A stretch of 64,000 nucleotides of DNA from Pantanalinema sp. GBBB05 (lineage in GTDB: Bacteria > Cyanobacteriota > Cyanobacteriia > Leptolyngbyales > Leptolyngbyaceae). Numbering within the stretch: the stretch's first letter is position 1; the number at the start of each line of letters is the position of its first letter. Under the pieces are notes generated by a model. The model saw only the letters and a program-made list of their open reading frames with translations. It searched no databases and was not told where the DNA came from. The position numbers and the translations under genes are program-made. This document shows, one piece after another, positions 32,301 through 41,349 of this stretch. Location of the stretch: NCBI GenBank assembly GCA_016743235.1, contig VRZD01000026.1, forward strand, positions 28,114 through 92,113, read 5' to 3'.

Positions 32301-35051
32301 CGTAAACAGGCTGAGGAAGCTCTCCATTCAGAACGGTTGCGACTCCAGCTAGCCCTAGATGCTGCCCAAATGGGCTCCTGGAGTTGTAGTTTGCAAACTG
32401 GTAGGTTGATTTGGTCCGATCGGGCTCAGGAAATTTTTGGCTTTATTCCCGGCACCTTTCCCGGCGATCGCGACACCTTTCTAGCACTCATACATCCCGA
32501 AGACCGGGATCGGGTGATTCAGGCAGCCGCCCATACCTTTGAAACGGGCACCGCCTATAACATCGAATATCGCATTCGGCGATTAGATGGCGAAATGCGC
32601 TGGATTGCCGTGTGGGGTATCGTTCCTTTAAATCTACCTGTGAACGAGCGGCAACTCATCGGTGTGGTTTGCGATATTACCGATCGTAAACAAGCTGAAC
32701 AGGATTTGCAAGAATCACGCAATATGCTGGAGCTAGTGCTAGATACCATTCCTCAACGGGTATTTTGGAAAGATCGTCAGTCAAGGTTTTTGGGTTGTAA
32801 CTCAGCCTTCGCGAATGACTATGCCTTAACCTTTGAGGAGATTGTGGGCAAAACCGATCGGGAATTACCTTGGGCGGAGTGGGCACCGCTCTACCAAGCT
32901 GATGATGCCAGGGTGATTAATACTCAGACATCCAAACTGAATTATGAGGAACCAACCGTGGATCTGAACGGTGAACAAATCTGGATCCGTAGCAGCAAAA
33001 TTCCCTTAACCAATAGTCAGGCAGAGGTGATTGGGGTGCTGGGATGCTATGACGATATCACCGATCACAAGCGGGCGGAGGAAGAACTACAAGAGGCGGT
33101 GGCAACCAATCAAGCTCTTCTAAATGCGATTCCCGATTTGATTGTGCGGATTAGTCGGGATGGGATCTACCGAGATGGCATCCCAACGAATCAACTATCA
33201 CTCCTACTACCCCGCAATGAACTAATCGGTAAAAGTTTATGGGAGGTGCTGCCTGACACTCTCGCGCAACAACGACTGAACTCCATTGAGCAAGCATTTC
33301 AAACGGGAGTACCGCAAATCCACGAGTACCAGCTCTATATCAATGGGGAATGGCGGTATGAAGAAGCCCGCTGCGTTGTCTGCCGTGATGATGAAGCAAT
33401 GGTGCTGATCCGGGATATCACCGATCGTAAGCAAGCCGAAGCTGAATTACACCAACTTAATTTAGAACTGGAACAACGGGTGGTTGAGCGGACCCTTGAA
33501 CTTCAACAAGCCATGGAGGTTGCTGAAGCCGCTAACCGAGCCAAGAGCACTTTCCTGGCTAATATGAGTCACGAACTGCGCACACCATTAAATGCCATCC
33601 TGGGATTTGCGCAACTCATGGCTCGCGATTTAACGATGGATCCAGAAAAACGGGAACAGCTCAGTATCATCAACCGCAGTGGACAACACTTACTGCACTT
33701 AATCAATGACATTCTGGAAATGTCCAAAATTGAAGCTGGACGGATCACTTTTGTCCCTCATAGCTTTGATCTGTTGACCATGCTCAATATGCTGGAGGAT
33801 ATGTTCCAGATTCGAGCGATCGAGAAAGGGTTAACATTCATTGTCGCTCGTGATCCATCCCTGCCCCGCTATATCGCAACCGATGAAAACAAACTTCGCC
33901 AAGTTCTAATTAATCTAGTGGGTAATGCCATCAAATTTACTGCCTCTGGGCAAGTGGCATTGCGCATTAGCCGCCAAGCCGCAGAACCAAGCAGTAGCAT
34001 CACCTTAGCGGCTTCAGTGTGTGAAGTGCTGGCAGATTTGACGCTCCAGTTTATCGTTGCAGACACAGGAGTGGGGATTGATCCAGATGAATTAAACCGT
34101 TTATTTGAGCCATTTATTCAGTCCAGCCATCGACAAGGATCGCCAGAGGGTACTGGATTGGGACTCCCCATCAGTCGCCAGTTTGTGCAGTTAATGGGCG
34201 GCGATTTACGAGTCAATAGTACACCTGGAGTTGGTTCCACCTTTACAGTTACGATTCCCGTACAACTAGCCGATGCAACCACCGGTGCCATCTCCTTACC
34301 TCGCCATATTGTTGGTCTAGCCCCTAATCAACCCTCCTATCGCCTGCTCGTTGTAGAGGATCATGACACCAATCGTTTATTGTTAATGCAACTGCTGCAA
34401 GCCATCGGATTTGAGGTGCAATCCGCCAACAACGGGCAGGAAGCGATCGCCCTCTGGCAAACCTGGCAACCTCACTTAATCTGGATGGATATGCGAATGC
34501 CGATTATGGATGGCTATGAAGCAACCCAGCAGATTCGGATGATGGAAGCGCAAAGAAGGATAGGGGAGCCTGGAAGGGAAGCACCCCATTCATCTTCCCC
34601 ACCTGCCACCGCTCCTCTAGCTTTACCACTCTCATCACCTACCAAGATCATTGCCCTAACAGCCAGTGCCTTTGAAGACGATCGCGCCAGAGTCATAGAG
34701 GTGGGATGTGATGACTTTGTCCGTAAACCGTTTCAGGAGACTGAGTTATTAGAGAAAATTGCGGATCATCTAGGAGTCCAGTATCTGGATGCTAAGGCAG
34801 ATGGGCTGACCAATGTCACCATCCCCACCGATTCATTTGACCCGATCGCAGCGCTACAAGCCTTACCCAGCAGACTGCTCACTCAACTTTATCAAGCGAC
34901 TATTCAGCTAGATGGGCAACAGCTTGCTAAACTAACTGAGCAACTTGCTTCCACCCATCCCTCACTCGCTGCACTTCTCACTACAAAGTTAGATAACTTC
35001 GACTTTGAACAGATCTTGCAGCTTTTACAAGCCGTTAAACTACAAGAGTAG
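29316..35051 (+). CDS. giant hybrid sensor histidine kinase (REC-PAS-GAF-PAS7-HK-REC)
   Basis: A 1911-residue soluble kinase, far longer than usual. Order: an N-terminal receiver-like domain (VILLDAGLP, Asp59), a PAS domain (about 165-285), a GAF domain (about 305-480), seven more PAS domains starting near residues 490, 617, 760, 886, 1007, 1132 and 1261, a HisKA domain with His1419 in MSHELRTPL, an HATPase with LRQVLINLVGNAIKF and GTGLGLPIS (about 1526-1615), and a C-terminal receiver with Asp1724 in IWMDMRMP. A 70-residue helical tail follows. PAS motifs end in the usual DITDRK/DISERK linkers. All phosphorelay residues look intact. Ligands are unknown. It follows hoxW by 108 bases, but no hydrogenase role is proven. 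Confidence 0.9.
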   Translation: MAESYCTVLLIDGSTTDRAFFRRCLEQDEIYSYEILEAELPEAGLEWGRQPLPDVILLDAGLPRDVLQLLSQLNHLSWSQIVLLVEQDDRTLVTQAMQHGAADYLVKPDLSADLLRRTVRSLVKQSRLQQQLAHQQATIADLTGRTAKSSEQHYLSQSIPPESEARFRELTEYLRDAFFICTPTLDQYLYISPAVERIWGIASERLYRDPRCWLELVHPDDWDYFQTHTPLNELNSDYDLEYRILRPDGELRWVHVRSYPVRNAQNQVDRLVGVCEDITDRKQSELSLRRTNQLLSAISQAQTQFIANADPASLFDNLLETLLQLTDSEYGFIGEILYHPNGHPYVDESYLKRRGEPYLKTKAITDIAWNEAMHQLHDIQAAPGMEFHNLRTLFGQVMVTGQPLISNHPSTDPRRGGLPEGHPPLQAFLGIPFYRGEQLVGMVGIANRPAGYTEALITELEPFLTTCASTIEAYRNDTRRQQVEVALRQSETLQTAIIQAIPDLLVRMDQNGHYHELIGTEYLNVLLPDQPIPEATVYDVLPAHLAEQRLHYARLALETNHLQVYEQTLEINGQLCHEEVRVVPLVDREVLIIIRDITERKRTDAERQQAETALRQSEERWQLAIEGSNDGIWDQDLITGKHFLSPRCLEMLGYTYAEIDSFEKWFAQVHPADRQALQTTLQAYLDRQTPIYAVEYRIRCKDGSYKWLLVRGKAVWDAAGTPLRLIGSTTDITLRRQAELELQQLNAELEQRVQQRTQALIQSERDLRTIFNNVYDAILIHDLDGTILDLNDRALELWEATREQLIGGSVPEISAPDAPLERLPEIFQRVQAGETLRFEWRDRRLSNNSLFDVEVSLRKVTLNNRPVFMAGVRDISERKRAEQILQQQLAAIEASSEGIAIVNPQGQYTYLNHAHIQLFGYSQAGELLGKTWKELYQPAEIAWIEQTVFPVLIQQGAWHGETIAKRQDNSLFTEDLSLTLLPDGRLICVCRDIGYRKQAEEALHSERLRLQLALDAAQMGSWSCSLQTGRLIWSDRAQEIFGFIPGTFPGDRDTFLALIHPEDRDRVIQAAAHTFETGTAYNIEYRIRRLDGEMRWIAVWGIVPLNLPVNERQLIGVVCDITDRKQAEQDLQESRNMLELVLDTIPQRVFWKDRQSRFLGCNSAFANDYALTFEEIVGKTDRELPWAEWAPLYQADDARVINTQTSKLNYEEPTVDLNGEQIWIRSSKIPLTNSQAEVIGVLGCYDDITDHKRAEEELQEAVATNQALLNAIPDLIVRISRDGIYRDGIPTNQLSLLLPRNELIGKSLWEVLPDTLAQQRLNSIEQAFQTGVPQIHEYQLYINGEWRYEEARCVVCRDDEAMVLIRDITDRKQAEAELHQLNLELEQRVVERTLELQQAMEVAEAANRAKSTFLANMSHELRTPLNAILGFAQLMARDLTMDPEKREQLSIINRSGQHLLHLINDILEMSKIEAGRITFVPHSFDLLTMLNMLEDMFQIRAIEKGLTFIVARDPSLPRYIATDENKLRQVLINLVGNAIKFTASGQVALRISRQAAEPSSSITLAASVCEVLADLTLQFIVADTGVGIDPDELNRLFEPFIQSSHRQGSPEGTGLGLPISRQFVQLMGGDLRVNSTPGVGSTFTVTIPVQLADATTGAISLPRHIVGLAPNQPSYRLLVVEDHDTNRLLLMQLLQAIGFEVQSANNGQEAIALWQTWQPHLIWMDMRMPIMDGYEATQQIRMMEAQRRIGEPGREAPHSSSPPATAPLALPLSSPTKIIALTASAFEDDRARVIEVGCDDFVRKPFQETELLEKIADHLGVQYLDAKADGLTNVTIPTDSFDPIAALQALPSRLLTQLYQATIQLDGQQLAKLTEQLASTHPSLAALLTTKLDNFDFEQILQLLQAVKLQE

Positions 35052-35133
35052 AGCAACTGCTTATATTCTCTTTAGCTTGATAAATTAATGTTATACAAAA
35101 CCTCCATTTAGGATTCAGTTAGTTTGCGACCTT

Positions 35134-35769
35134 ATGCAAGATACCCCCTTCAACTATCAAGGCAATTTATTAATCGTGGATGACCTAGCAGATAATTTGC
35201 GGGTTCTGTCCAATACCCTCTCAAATCAGGGCTACCGAGTGCGCTGTGTTAGGAATGGGGCGATGGCATTAATGGGAGCAAAAGCTGCTCCTCCAGATGT
35301 AATTTTGCTAGATATTCGGATGCCAGAAATGGATGGGTATGAAGTATGCCGACGGTTAAAATCTGATCCGGAACTGTGCCATATCCCCATTATTTTTTTG
35401 AGTGCCCTGGATGAAGCGTTAGATAAAGCGAAAGCATTTGATGTGGGAGGGGCAGACTATATTAGCAAACCATTTCAGGTGGAGGAAGTATTAGCCCGAG
35501 TTCAACATCAACTCACCATTCAACAGTTAAGACAACAAGTGGCGGAACAACAACAACAATTAGAACAGCTGGCAGTAGTTCCGTCCTCTATGCCCACAGT
35601 AGAGATCAAGGCAATACATGGTAATGTTGTATCCGCGATCGCCACAATTTTGGACTACAGCGATCGCCTGAGCCAAAATCCTGCCATTGACCCGGAACAA
35701 TATGCTGGATTAAAAGTGATCCAGCAACAGGGCCAAACTCTACTAAACTTCGTCAACAGTCTCCGCTAG
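35134..35769 (+). CDS. response regulator with degenerate DHp-like tail
   Basis: A 211-residue protein. Residues 10-130 form a receiver domain: LLIVDDLADN acidic pocket, phospho-acceptor Asp in VILLDIRMPEMDGYEV, and the Lys of YISKPFQVEE. A Gln-rich coiled coil (RQQVAEQQQQLEQL) and a helical tail (HGNVVSAIATILDYSDRLS to NSLR) resemble the start of a dimerisation domain but there is no kinase domain or DNA-binding output. It lies between two giant hybrid kinases (82 bases after the first, 26 before the second), so it is probably cotranscribed and takes phosphoryl groups from one of them. Confidence 0.85.
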   Translation: MQDTPFNYQGNLLIVDDLADNLRVLSNTLSNQGYRVRCVRNGAMALMGAKAAPPDVILLDIRMPEMDGYEVCRRLKSDPELCHIPIIFLSALDEALDKAKAFDVGGADYISKPFQVEEVLARVQHQLTIQQLRQQVAEQQQQLEQLAVVPSSMPTVEIKAIHGNVVSAIATILDYSDRLSQNPAIDPEQYAGLKVIQQQGQTLLNFVNSLR

Positions 35770-35794
35770 AGCCTCTAGCTGTGGTAGTCCATCT

Positions 35795-38700
35795 ATGACC
35801 TTTCGCCCCCTCTCTCACTGGTTGAACCAAGGCAACCTCAACGTACCGTTGTCTGTAGTGCTAGTGATTCCATTTGTGCTACAAACTGTAGGAGCAATAG
35901 TACTAGTTGGGTATCTGTCTGATCATAGGCAGTCGGAAGGCGTAAACTTTTCGGTCTTATGGTACGGATTAACACTTTTGATCGTCATTGCGGTAGAAGC
36001 GTTAACGATCTCCAGCATCACCAAGCCAATTAGAAGGCTGCAACAGGCTAGTCAAGCATTGGCTAACGGTGAGCCACCGCAACCCTTATCAGAAATAATC
36101 TCGATCGCGGAACTCAAATCTTTAACGCAGTCCTTTAACCAAACCGCTGCCCAACTTCAGCAATCGTTTACGCACCTACAAACGGCTCTGGGCGTGTCTG
36201 AAGAAAAATTTGCCATGATTTTTCGCACTAGTCCTGATCCCATTGCGATCACAACTCTTACAGAGGGCAGGATTCTAGAAGCGAACGATCGCCTACTGGA
36301 GTTTTATGGTTACAGCCGTGAAGAGATGATTGGCAAAACAACCGTGGAGTTGGGGCTGTGGGCAGACCTCAACGATCGCCAATTCTTTAGACACAAACTT
36401 CAGACTGAAGGTAAGATCCAGAATCTGGAAACACAGGCGCAGCTAAAGTCAAAGGCAATCAAAACTGTTCTGATTGCCGCTGAAGTGCAGAGCTTAGAAG
36501 GACAAGACTGCGTGATTGTAGCGCTTAAAGATATTAGCGATCGCAAACAACTGGAACTGGAACTCCAGGCGTCAGAGGTTAAATTAAACGATGTTTTGAA
36601 TAGTGTCTCTTCATCAATTGTTAAATTTCGGGTTTTTCCAGATAGAACCTGGGAATATGACTACCAATCTCCTGGTTGTGAGCTTCTGTTTGGTTATACA
36701 GCTGAAGAGATCTGTACCGATCGAGATCTCTGGATGTCACACGTCTTTGCCGCCGATCGGGCAACCATTCTCTATCCCCTCTTTGAACGGATTTTCAACT
36801 GCGAAACTCAAACTGTAGAGTTTCGGTTTCATCACAAAGACGGCTTACTTCGCTGGATTTCAGCGACCTACTCATCTCGCTACGATGAAGCTGCTAATTG
36901 TTGGATGGTGACGGGGGTCAGCAGCGATATTACTGATCGCAAACAGACTGAACTCGCTCTAAAGCAAAGTGAAAGCCGCTTTCTGGAGCTTTCTGATGCT
37001 TCCCCTGCGAATATTTATATCCTTGTGAAACGAGTTGATGGCTCAGCTCACTTTGAATACATGAGTCAGGCGATCGAAAGCATCCACGAGCTTCCCATTG
37101 AAGAGGTTCTGGCTAATGCGGATCTTCTCCTCGATCGCATCCATCCCGACGATCGGGCTGACTATGAAGCCGCTGTGCAACGCAGCTTAGAAACACTACA
37201 ACCATTTCGGCATGAATGGCGCATCATTAGTCGATCCGGAGCCATCAAGTGGTTGCAGGGCAGTTCGCGACCTAAGTTGCGAGATAACGGAGAAATTGCC
37301 TGGTATGGGGTAGTCATTGACATTACCGATCGCAAATTAACCGAACAAGCTTTGCAAGCTAGTGAAGAACGCTATCGTAACATTATTGAAGAACAAACTG
37401 AGTTGATTTGCCGATTCTTACTCGATGGCACAATTCTATTCGTTAATGATGCTTACTGTCGTTATTTTGGGGTCACCAGAGAAAATACTATCGGCAGAAC
37501 TTACCATCCAATGGTGTATGAGGCAGATTGGGATTTAGTCTCTCAACTTGTGAAATCTTTGACTCCAGAACATTCCACAGTAATTATTGAAAATCGGGTG
37601 GTTATCAATGGCATAATTCGCTGGACTCAATGGAGCAATCGGTGTATTAGTGATGACCGAGGACAGGTAATTGAGTATCAATCCGTAGGTCGGGATATTA
37701 CCGCTCTCAAACAGGTTGAACTTGCTCTAGAAAAAGAACTGCTACGTAACAAAATGCTGTTAAATTCATCGTTTGATGGCATTGTGGTGTTAGATCATGC
37801 TGGCAAGGTAGTAGAAGCAAATCTCAGTTTTGCCCGAATGCTGGGCTATACCTTGGAAGAGGTCACTCAACTGAGTGTAATGGATTGGGAGGCACAAACA
37901 TCAGCCGCCGAACTCGAACAAGAATTTTGCCAAAATGTGACCTTCGAGACGCGCCATCGTCGTAAGGATGGGTCGATCTATGAGGTCGAAATTTGTACTA
38001 ATACTGTGAGCTGGAACGGGGAAACATTTTATTTCTGTATTTGTCGAGATATTACCGATCGCAAACAAGCAGAAGCGGCTTTGCAGGCGAGCGAGGCTCG
38101 GTTCCAGGAAATTGCTGATACGGTGAGTCAGGTCTTCTTTGTACGATCGACAACAGGACAGTTCATTTACATTAACCCTGCCTACGAACAAATTTGGGGA
38201 GACAGCCGTGAAAGTTTATACCAAAACCCGCAATCGTGGTTAGCAGCAATTCACCCCGACGATCGCGTCTTGGTTACCCAATCCCTGGAACAACAATTTA
38301 TTGGTAACTCAGTCCAGCGGGAATACCGGATTATCCGCCCCGATGGCGAGATTCGTTGGATCTTTGCCCAAATCAGCCTTGTCCAAGACGAACATGGACA
38401 ACCCGCTCGCTTCATTGGCGTTGCGGTTGATATCACCGATCGCAGACAAACCGAAAATGCATTACGAGAAAGTGAAGAGCGCTTCCGGAGTGTGTTTGAG
38501 CAGGCAGCGGTAGGACTAGAATACACCAACCTGGAAGGAAGGTTTTTACTGGTCAATCAAAACCTGATTGATCTACTGGGCTATTCGGAGGCAGAATTGC
38601 TTGCCCTCAACTTTCAAGACGTTACCCACCCAGATGATCTGCCACAGAATCAGGACTATTTTCAACAACTCTTAGCGGGTGAAATTTCCTCCTACTCTTT

Positions 38701-40354
38701 AGAAAAGCGGTTTATTCACAAAGATCGCTCTCATATCTGGGTCAATATCACCGTATCCCTAATTCGAGAGCCGAACGGTCAACCTAAACTGACGTTAGCG
38801 GTCATTGAGGATATTCGCGATCGTAAACAGGCCGCTTTAGAGTTGCAACAAGCCAAAGAAGCGGCTGAAGCTGCCAATGTGGCTAAAAGCATGTTTCTGG
38901 CTAATATGAGCCACGAACTTCGCACTCCCCTCAACGTGATTCTGGGATATGCTCAACTCTTGAGCTACGACACCTCCCTTGCGCCGGAGTATCAGGAATA
39001 TCTGCGATCGATTCATCGTAGTGGTAACCACCTCCTCGCCCTCATCAATGATGTATTGGATCTATCCAAAATTGAGGCGGGACGCTCAACTTTTGATGCG
39101 AGTAGCTTCGATCTCCCCGACCTCATGCAAACGCTTTGGGAAATGTTCCGCTTCCGGGCAGAATCTAAAGGGCTGGAATTAACTTTGGAATTAGCAGAAG
39201 TCCCCCGGTTGATCACTACCGACCTCAATAAACTCCGGCAGGTCATGATTAATCTGCTCAACAATGCTGTGAAATTTACTAGCGCTGGCACAATTGTTCT
39301 GCGGGTTTGGGTAGACCATGAACCGATCGCAATAACTTCTCAAGAACAGGCTGAAACGGCACCATTACTCTCTTCCCATAGATTGGTTATTGAAGTGGAA
39401 GATACAGGGATCGGCATCGCTCCGGATGAACTAGAGACGATTTTTGAGGTATTTTCCCAGGCAAGCGCTGGTAAACGCTCCATTGAAGGAACTGGACTGG
39501 GTCTCACCATTAGCCAGAAATTTGTGCAGTTGATGGGTGGTCAATTGTCTGCTGAGAGCCGCATTGGGCAAGGTAGCAAATTCAGTGTTTGGATTCCCAT
39601 TCAACTTGCGCACTCCAATGACAATGCATCTACGCTAACTGAGCGATCGGTAATCGGACTGCTTCCTGGTCAACCTCATTACCGGATTCTTGTAGTCGAT
39701 GATCAATTAGCCAATCGGCGACTGTTGGCACAAATTCTCCAAAAGGTGGGTCTGGATGTCCACGAAGCTGCCAGTGGAGCCATTGCCATTCGACAGTGGC
39801 AATCTTGGCGACCACATCTGATCTGGATGGATATTCGGATGGCTGGAATGACGGGCTATGAAGCCATGCAGCAGATTCGGCGCATAGAGCAAGAGCAAGG
39901 AGATAGAGATGGCAATTCTTCTCCCTCCTCCCCGCCGTCGCCGATCCCCATCATTGCCTTAACCGCTCAAGCCTATCAACACGATCGTGATCATGCACTT
40001 GCCGCTGGGTTTACTGACTTTGTTACTAAGCCCTTTAGAACGACAGAGATTTTTCAACAGTTAGCAACCTATTTAGGACTGCAATACTTGTATGCTGACT
40101 CTGTAAATTTGACGGCAGTTGAACCGTTGAACTCCACGGATAAACGTCGAGTTTTGCAACCAAAGGATCTGCAAATCATGCCGGTCGATTGGATAGTGGC
40201 ACTACATAAAGCGGCTCTCAACTGTTCCTCTGAGGAAGTTGAAGGCTTAATTGCCCAAATTCCTGCCGATTATCCAGCTCTGGCAAACGGCTTACAGCGA
40301 CTTGCCCATGATTATGACTTTGAAATCATCATGCATCTCAGTCAACTCAATTAG
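35795..40354 (+). CDS. membrane-anchored multi-PAS hybrid histidine kinase
   Basis: A 1519-residue kinase. Two N-terminal membrane helices (about residues 17-39 and 52-72) bracket a very short external loop. A HAMP segment (ITKPIRRLQQASQALANG, about 75-125) and seven PAS domains follow, starting near residues 136, 262, 393, 523, 648, 766 and 892. HisKA with His1040 in MSHELRTPL and an HATPase (LRQVMINLLNNAVKF, GTGLGLTIS) are intact. The C-terminal receiver has Asp1346 in IWMDIRMAG. A helical tail (MPVDWIVALHKAALNCSSEE...) resembles the tail of the kinase encoded at 29316, implying paralogy. The near absence of an external domain suggests that it senses membrane or cytosolic signals. Confidence 0.9.
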   Translation: MTFRPLSHWLNQGNLNVPLSVVLVIPFVLQTVGAIVLVGYLSDHRQSEGVNFSVLWYGLTLLIVIAVEALTISSITKPIRRLQQASQALANGEPPQPLSEIISIAELKSLTQSFNQTAAQLQQSFTHLQTALGVSEEKFAMIFRTSPDPIAITTLTEGRILEANDRLLEFYGYSREEMIGKTTVELGLWADLNDRQFFRHKLQTEGKIQNLETQAQLKSKAIKTVLIAAEVQSLEGQDCVIVALKDISDRKQLELELQASEVKLNDVLNSVSSSIVKFRVFPDRTWEYDYQSPGCELLFGYTAEEICTDRDLWMSHVFAADRATILYPLFERIFNCETQTVEFRFHHKDGLLRWISATYSSRYDEAANCWMVTGVSSDITDRKQTELALKQSESRFLELSDASPANIYILVKRVDGSAHFEYMSQAIESIHELPIEEVLANADLLLDRIHPDDRADYEAAVQRSLETLQPFRHEWRIISRSGAIKWLQGSSRPKLRDNGEIAWYGVVIDITDRKLTEQALQASEERYRNIIEEQTELICRFLLDGTILFVNDAYCRYFGVTRENTIGRTYHPMVYEADWDLVSQLVKSLTPEHSTVIIENRVVINGIIRWTQWSNRCISDDRGQVIEYQSVGRDITALKQVELALEKELLRNKMLLNSSFDGIVVLDHAGKVVEANLSFARMLGYTLEEVTQLSVMDWEAQTSAAELEQEFCQNVTFETRHRRKDGSIYEVEICTNTVSWNGETFYFCICRDITDRKQAEAALQASEARFQEIADTVSQVFFVRSTTGQFIYINPAYEQIWGDSRESLYQNPQSWLAAIHPDDRVLVTQSLEQQFIGNSVQREYRIIRPDGEIRWIFAQISLVQDEHGQPARFIGVAVDITDRRQTENALRESEERFRSVFEQAAVGLEYTNLEGRFLLVNQNLIDLLGYSEAELLALNFQDVTHPDDLPQNQDYFQQLLAGEISSYSLEKRFIHKDRSHIWVNITVSLIREPNGQPKLTLAVIEDIRDRKQAALELQQAKEAAEAANVAKSMFLANMSHELRTPLNVILGYAQLLSYDTSLAPEYQEYLRSIHRSGNHLLALINDVLDLSKIEAGRSTFDASSFDLPDLMQTLWEMFRFRAESKGLELTLELAEVPRLITTDLNKLRQVMINLLNNAVKFTSAGTIVLRVWVDHEPIAITSQEQAETAPLLSSHRLVIEVEDTGIGIAPDELETIFEVFSQASAGKRSIEGTGLGLTISQKFVQLMGGQLSAESRIGQGSKFSVWIPIQLAHSNDNASTLTERSVIGLLPGQPHYRILVVDDQLANRRLLAQILQKVGLDVHEAASGAIAIRQWQSWRPHLIWMDIRMAGMTGYEAMQQIRRIEQEQGDRDGNSSPSSPPSPIPIIALTAQAYQHDRDHALAAGFTDFVTKPFRTTEIFQQLATYLGLQYLYADSVNLTAVEPLNSTDKRRVLQPKDLQIMPVDWIVALHKAALNCSSEEVEGLIAQIPADYPALANGLQRLAHDYDFEIIMHLSQLN

Positions 40355-40483
40355 CCTGATTTATATCATCACTGTTTAACCGTTGCTGAAGCCTTGCTGA
40401 AGAAATTGTTGTTTTAACTGAGGTTAGGGCATGATAGATCAGTAGGACGCTACATGAATCAGCGTTTATAGGGGGTTTCAGAA

Positions 40484-40792
40484 ATGAACCTAAACACCAT
40501 CAACCCAATGGCGGGAGGATCTTCTATGCAGGCGATCGACACAACCTCTGTTGAACTATCCTCCCTACCACAGTCAATTGATCAACGGATTGCCGCCGCG
40601 ATCGCTGAAGCCCGAGCAATCAGTTCCGAGCAGGGAGCTGACTCACCGAAAGCGGCAGTTGCCTGGGATATTGTCGAAGAACTGGAGGCAGAAGCAGCTC
40701 ATCAAAAAGTCAAGCTCCAAGGCAAAACTGCTTTTACAGAATACTGCGAAGAATTCCCTGATGCTCTGGAAGCTCGGATCTACGACGTATAA
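40484..40792 (+). CDS. CP12-like protein with lost cysteine pairs
   Basis: A 102-residue protein recognised as CP12-like by the central AVAWDIVEELEAEAAHQK and the C-terminal YCEEFPDALEARIYDV. Canonical CP12, an intrinsically disordered regulator, forms two disulfides and locks GAPDH and phosphoribulokinase in the dark. Here the N-terminal pair (normally ARAxC...ECAAAWD) reads ARAISSEQGADSPKAAVAWD with no Cys, and the C-terminal pair keeps only one Cys (YCEEFPDALEA). The redox switch must therefore be absent or altered. AGGGGG lies about 9 bases before the ATG; an internal ATG at 40529 is possible. It is located before hypA, among hydrogenase genes. Confidence 0.8.
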   Translation: MNLNTINPMAGGSSMQAIDTTSVELSSLPQSIDQRIAAAIAEARAISSEQGADSPKAAVAWDIVEELEAEAAHQKVKLQGKTAFTEYCEEFPDALEARIYDV

Positions 40793-40993
40793 GCAGACAG
40801 ACAACACTGAGTGATGGATAATGAGGGGCTAATAGCCATCTATCAGCTCACTCATTACCCTGACTAGTATGACAAAACTAGTTGACCAAGTTACCGATCC
40901 CTCTCCAGCGTTGATTAGTCACCTATGGAGCATCCTCACAACATCCTCAAATTAGTGATATAGGCTTGAGATGTTCCTGAAAAGGGGCGATTT

Positions 40994-41335
40994 ATGCATG
41001 AGGTTGGCATCATACAGAATACATTGGATCTAGCGTTAGAGTATGCCCGCAAGCAAGGGGCAACTCAAATTCACCAGATGACCTTACGAGTAGGCGAACT
41101 ATCTGGCGTTGAACCTGCCGCGTTAATGTTTGCCTTTGAAGTTGTTATGCAAGGGACGATCGCTGAACAGGCGCAACTGGTGATCGATTATGTTCCCGCT
41201 ATCAGCTACTGTCCTCATTGCCAGCAAGAATTCCACCTGTCTGATTGGATCTATGAATGCCCCACCTGCCATCAGTTATGTTCAGAACTACGTCAAGGTA
41301 GAGAATTAGAACTTGCTTCAATTGAGCTTTCTTGA
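40994..41335 (+). CDS. hypA: hydrogenase nickel-insertion protein HypA
   Basis: Zinc- and nickel-binding protein that delivers nickel to the hydrogenase large subunit together with HypB; 113 residues, normal length. The nickel-binding N-terminus MHEVGI (Met1, His2, Glu3) is intact, and the zinc site is formed by CPHCQQEF and CPTCHQLC. AAAGGGG lies before the ATG. The gene is 14 bases before hypB and opens the hypA-B-F-C cluster. Confidence 0.97.
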   Translation: MHEVGIIQNTLDLALEYARKQGATQIHQMTLRVGELSGVEPAALMFAFEVVMQGTIAEQAQLVIDYVPAISYCPHCQQEFHLSDWIYECPTCHQLCSELRQGRELELASIELS

Positions 41336-41349
41336 GGAGATGACTTGCT

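Noticed and set aside
34514..34696. Possible inserted sequence in the last part of the 1911-residue kinase (Ser/Pro-rich stretch near residue 1755)
   Set aside because: A similar Ser/Pro-rich loop occurs at the same place in the paralogous kinase (about residue 1370), so it is a family linker inside the receiver, not an insertion.
40869..40955. A 28-codon frame (MTKLVDQVTDPS...) between the CP12-like gene and hypA
   Set aside because: No ribosome site precedes the ATG and the sequence resembles nothing I know; it may be chance in a 200-base spacer.
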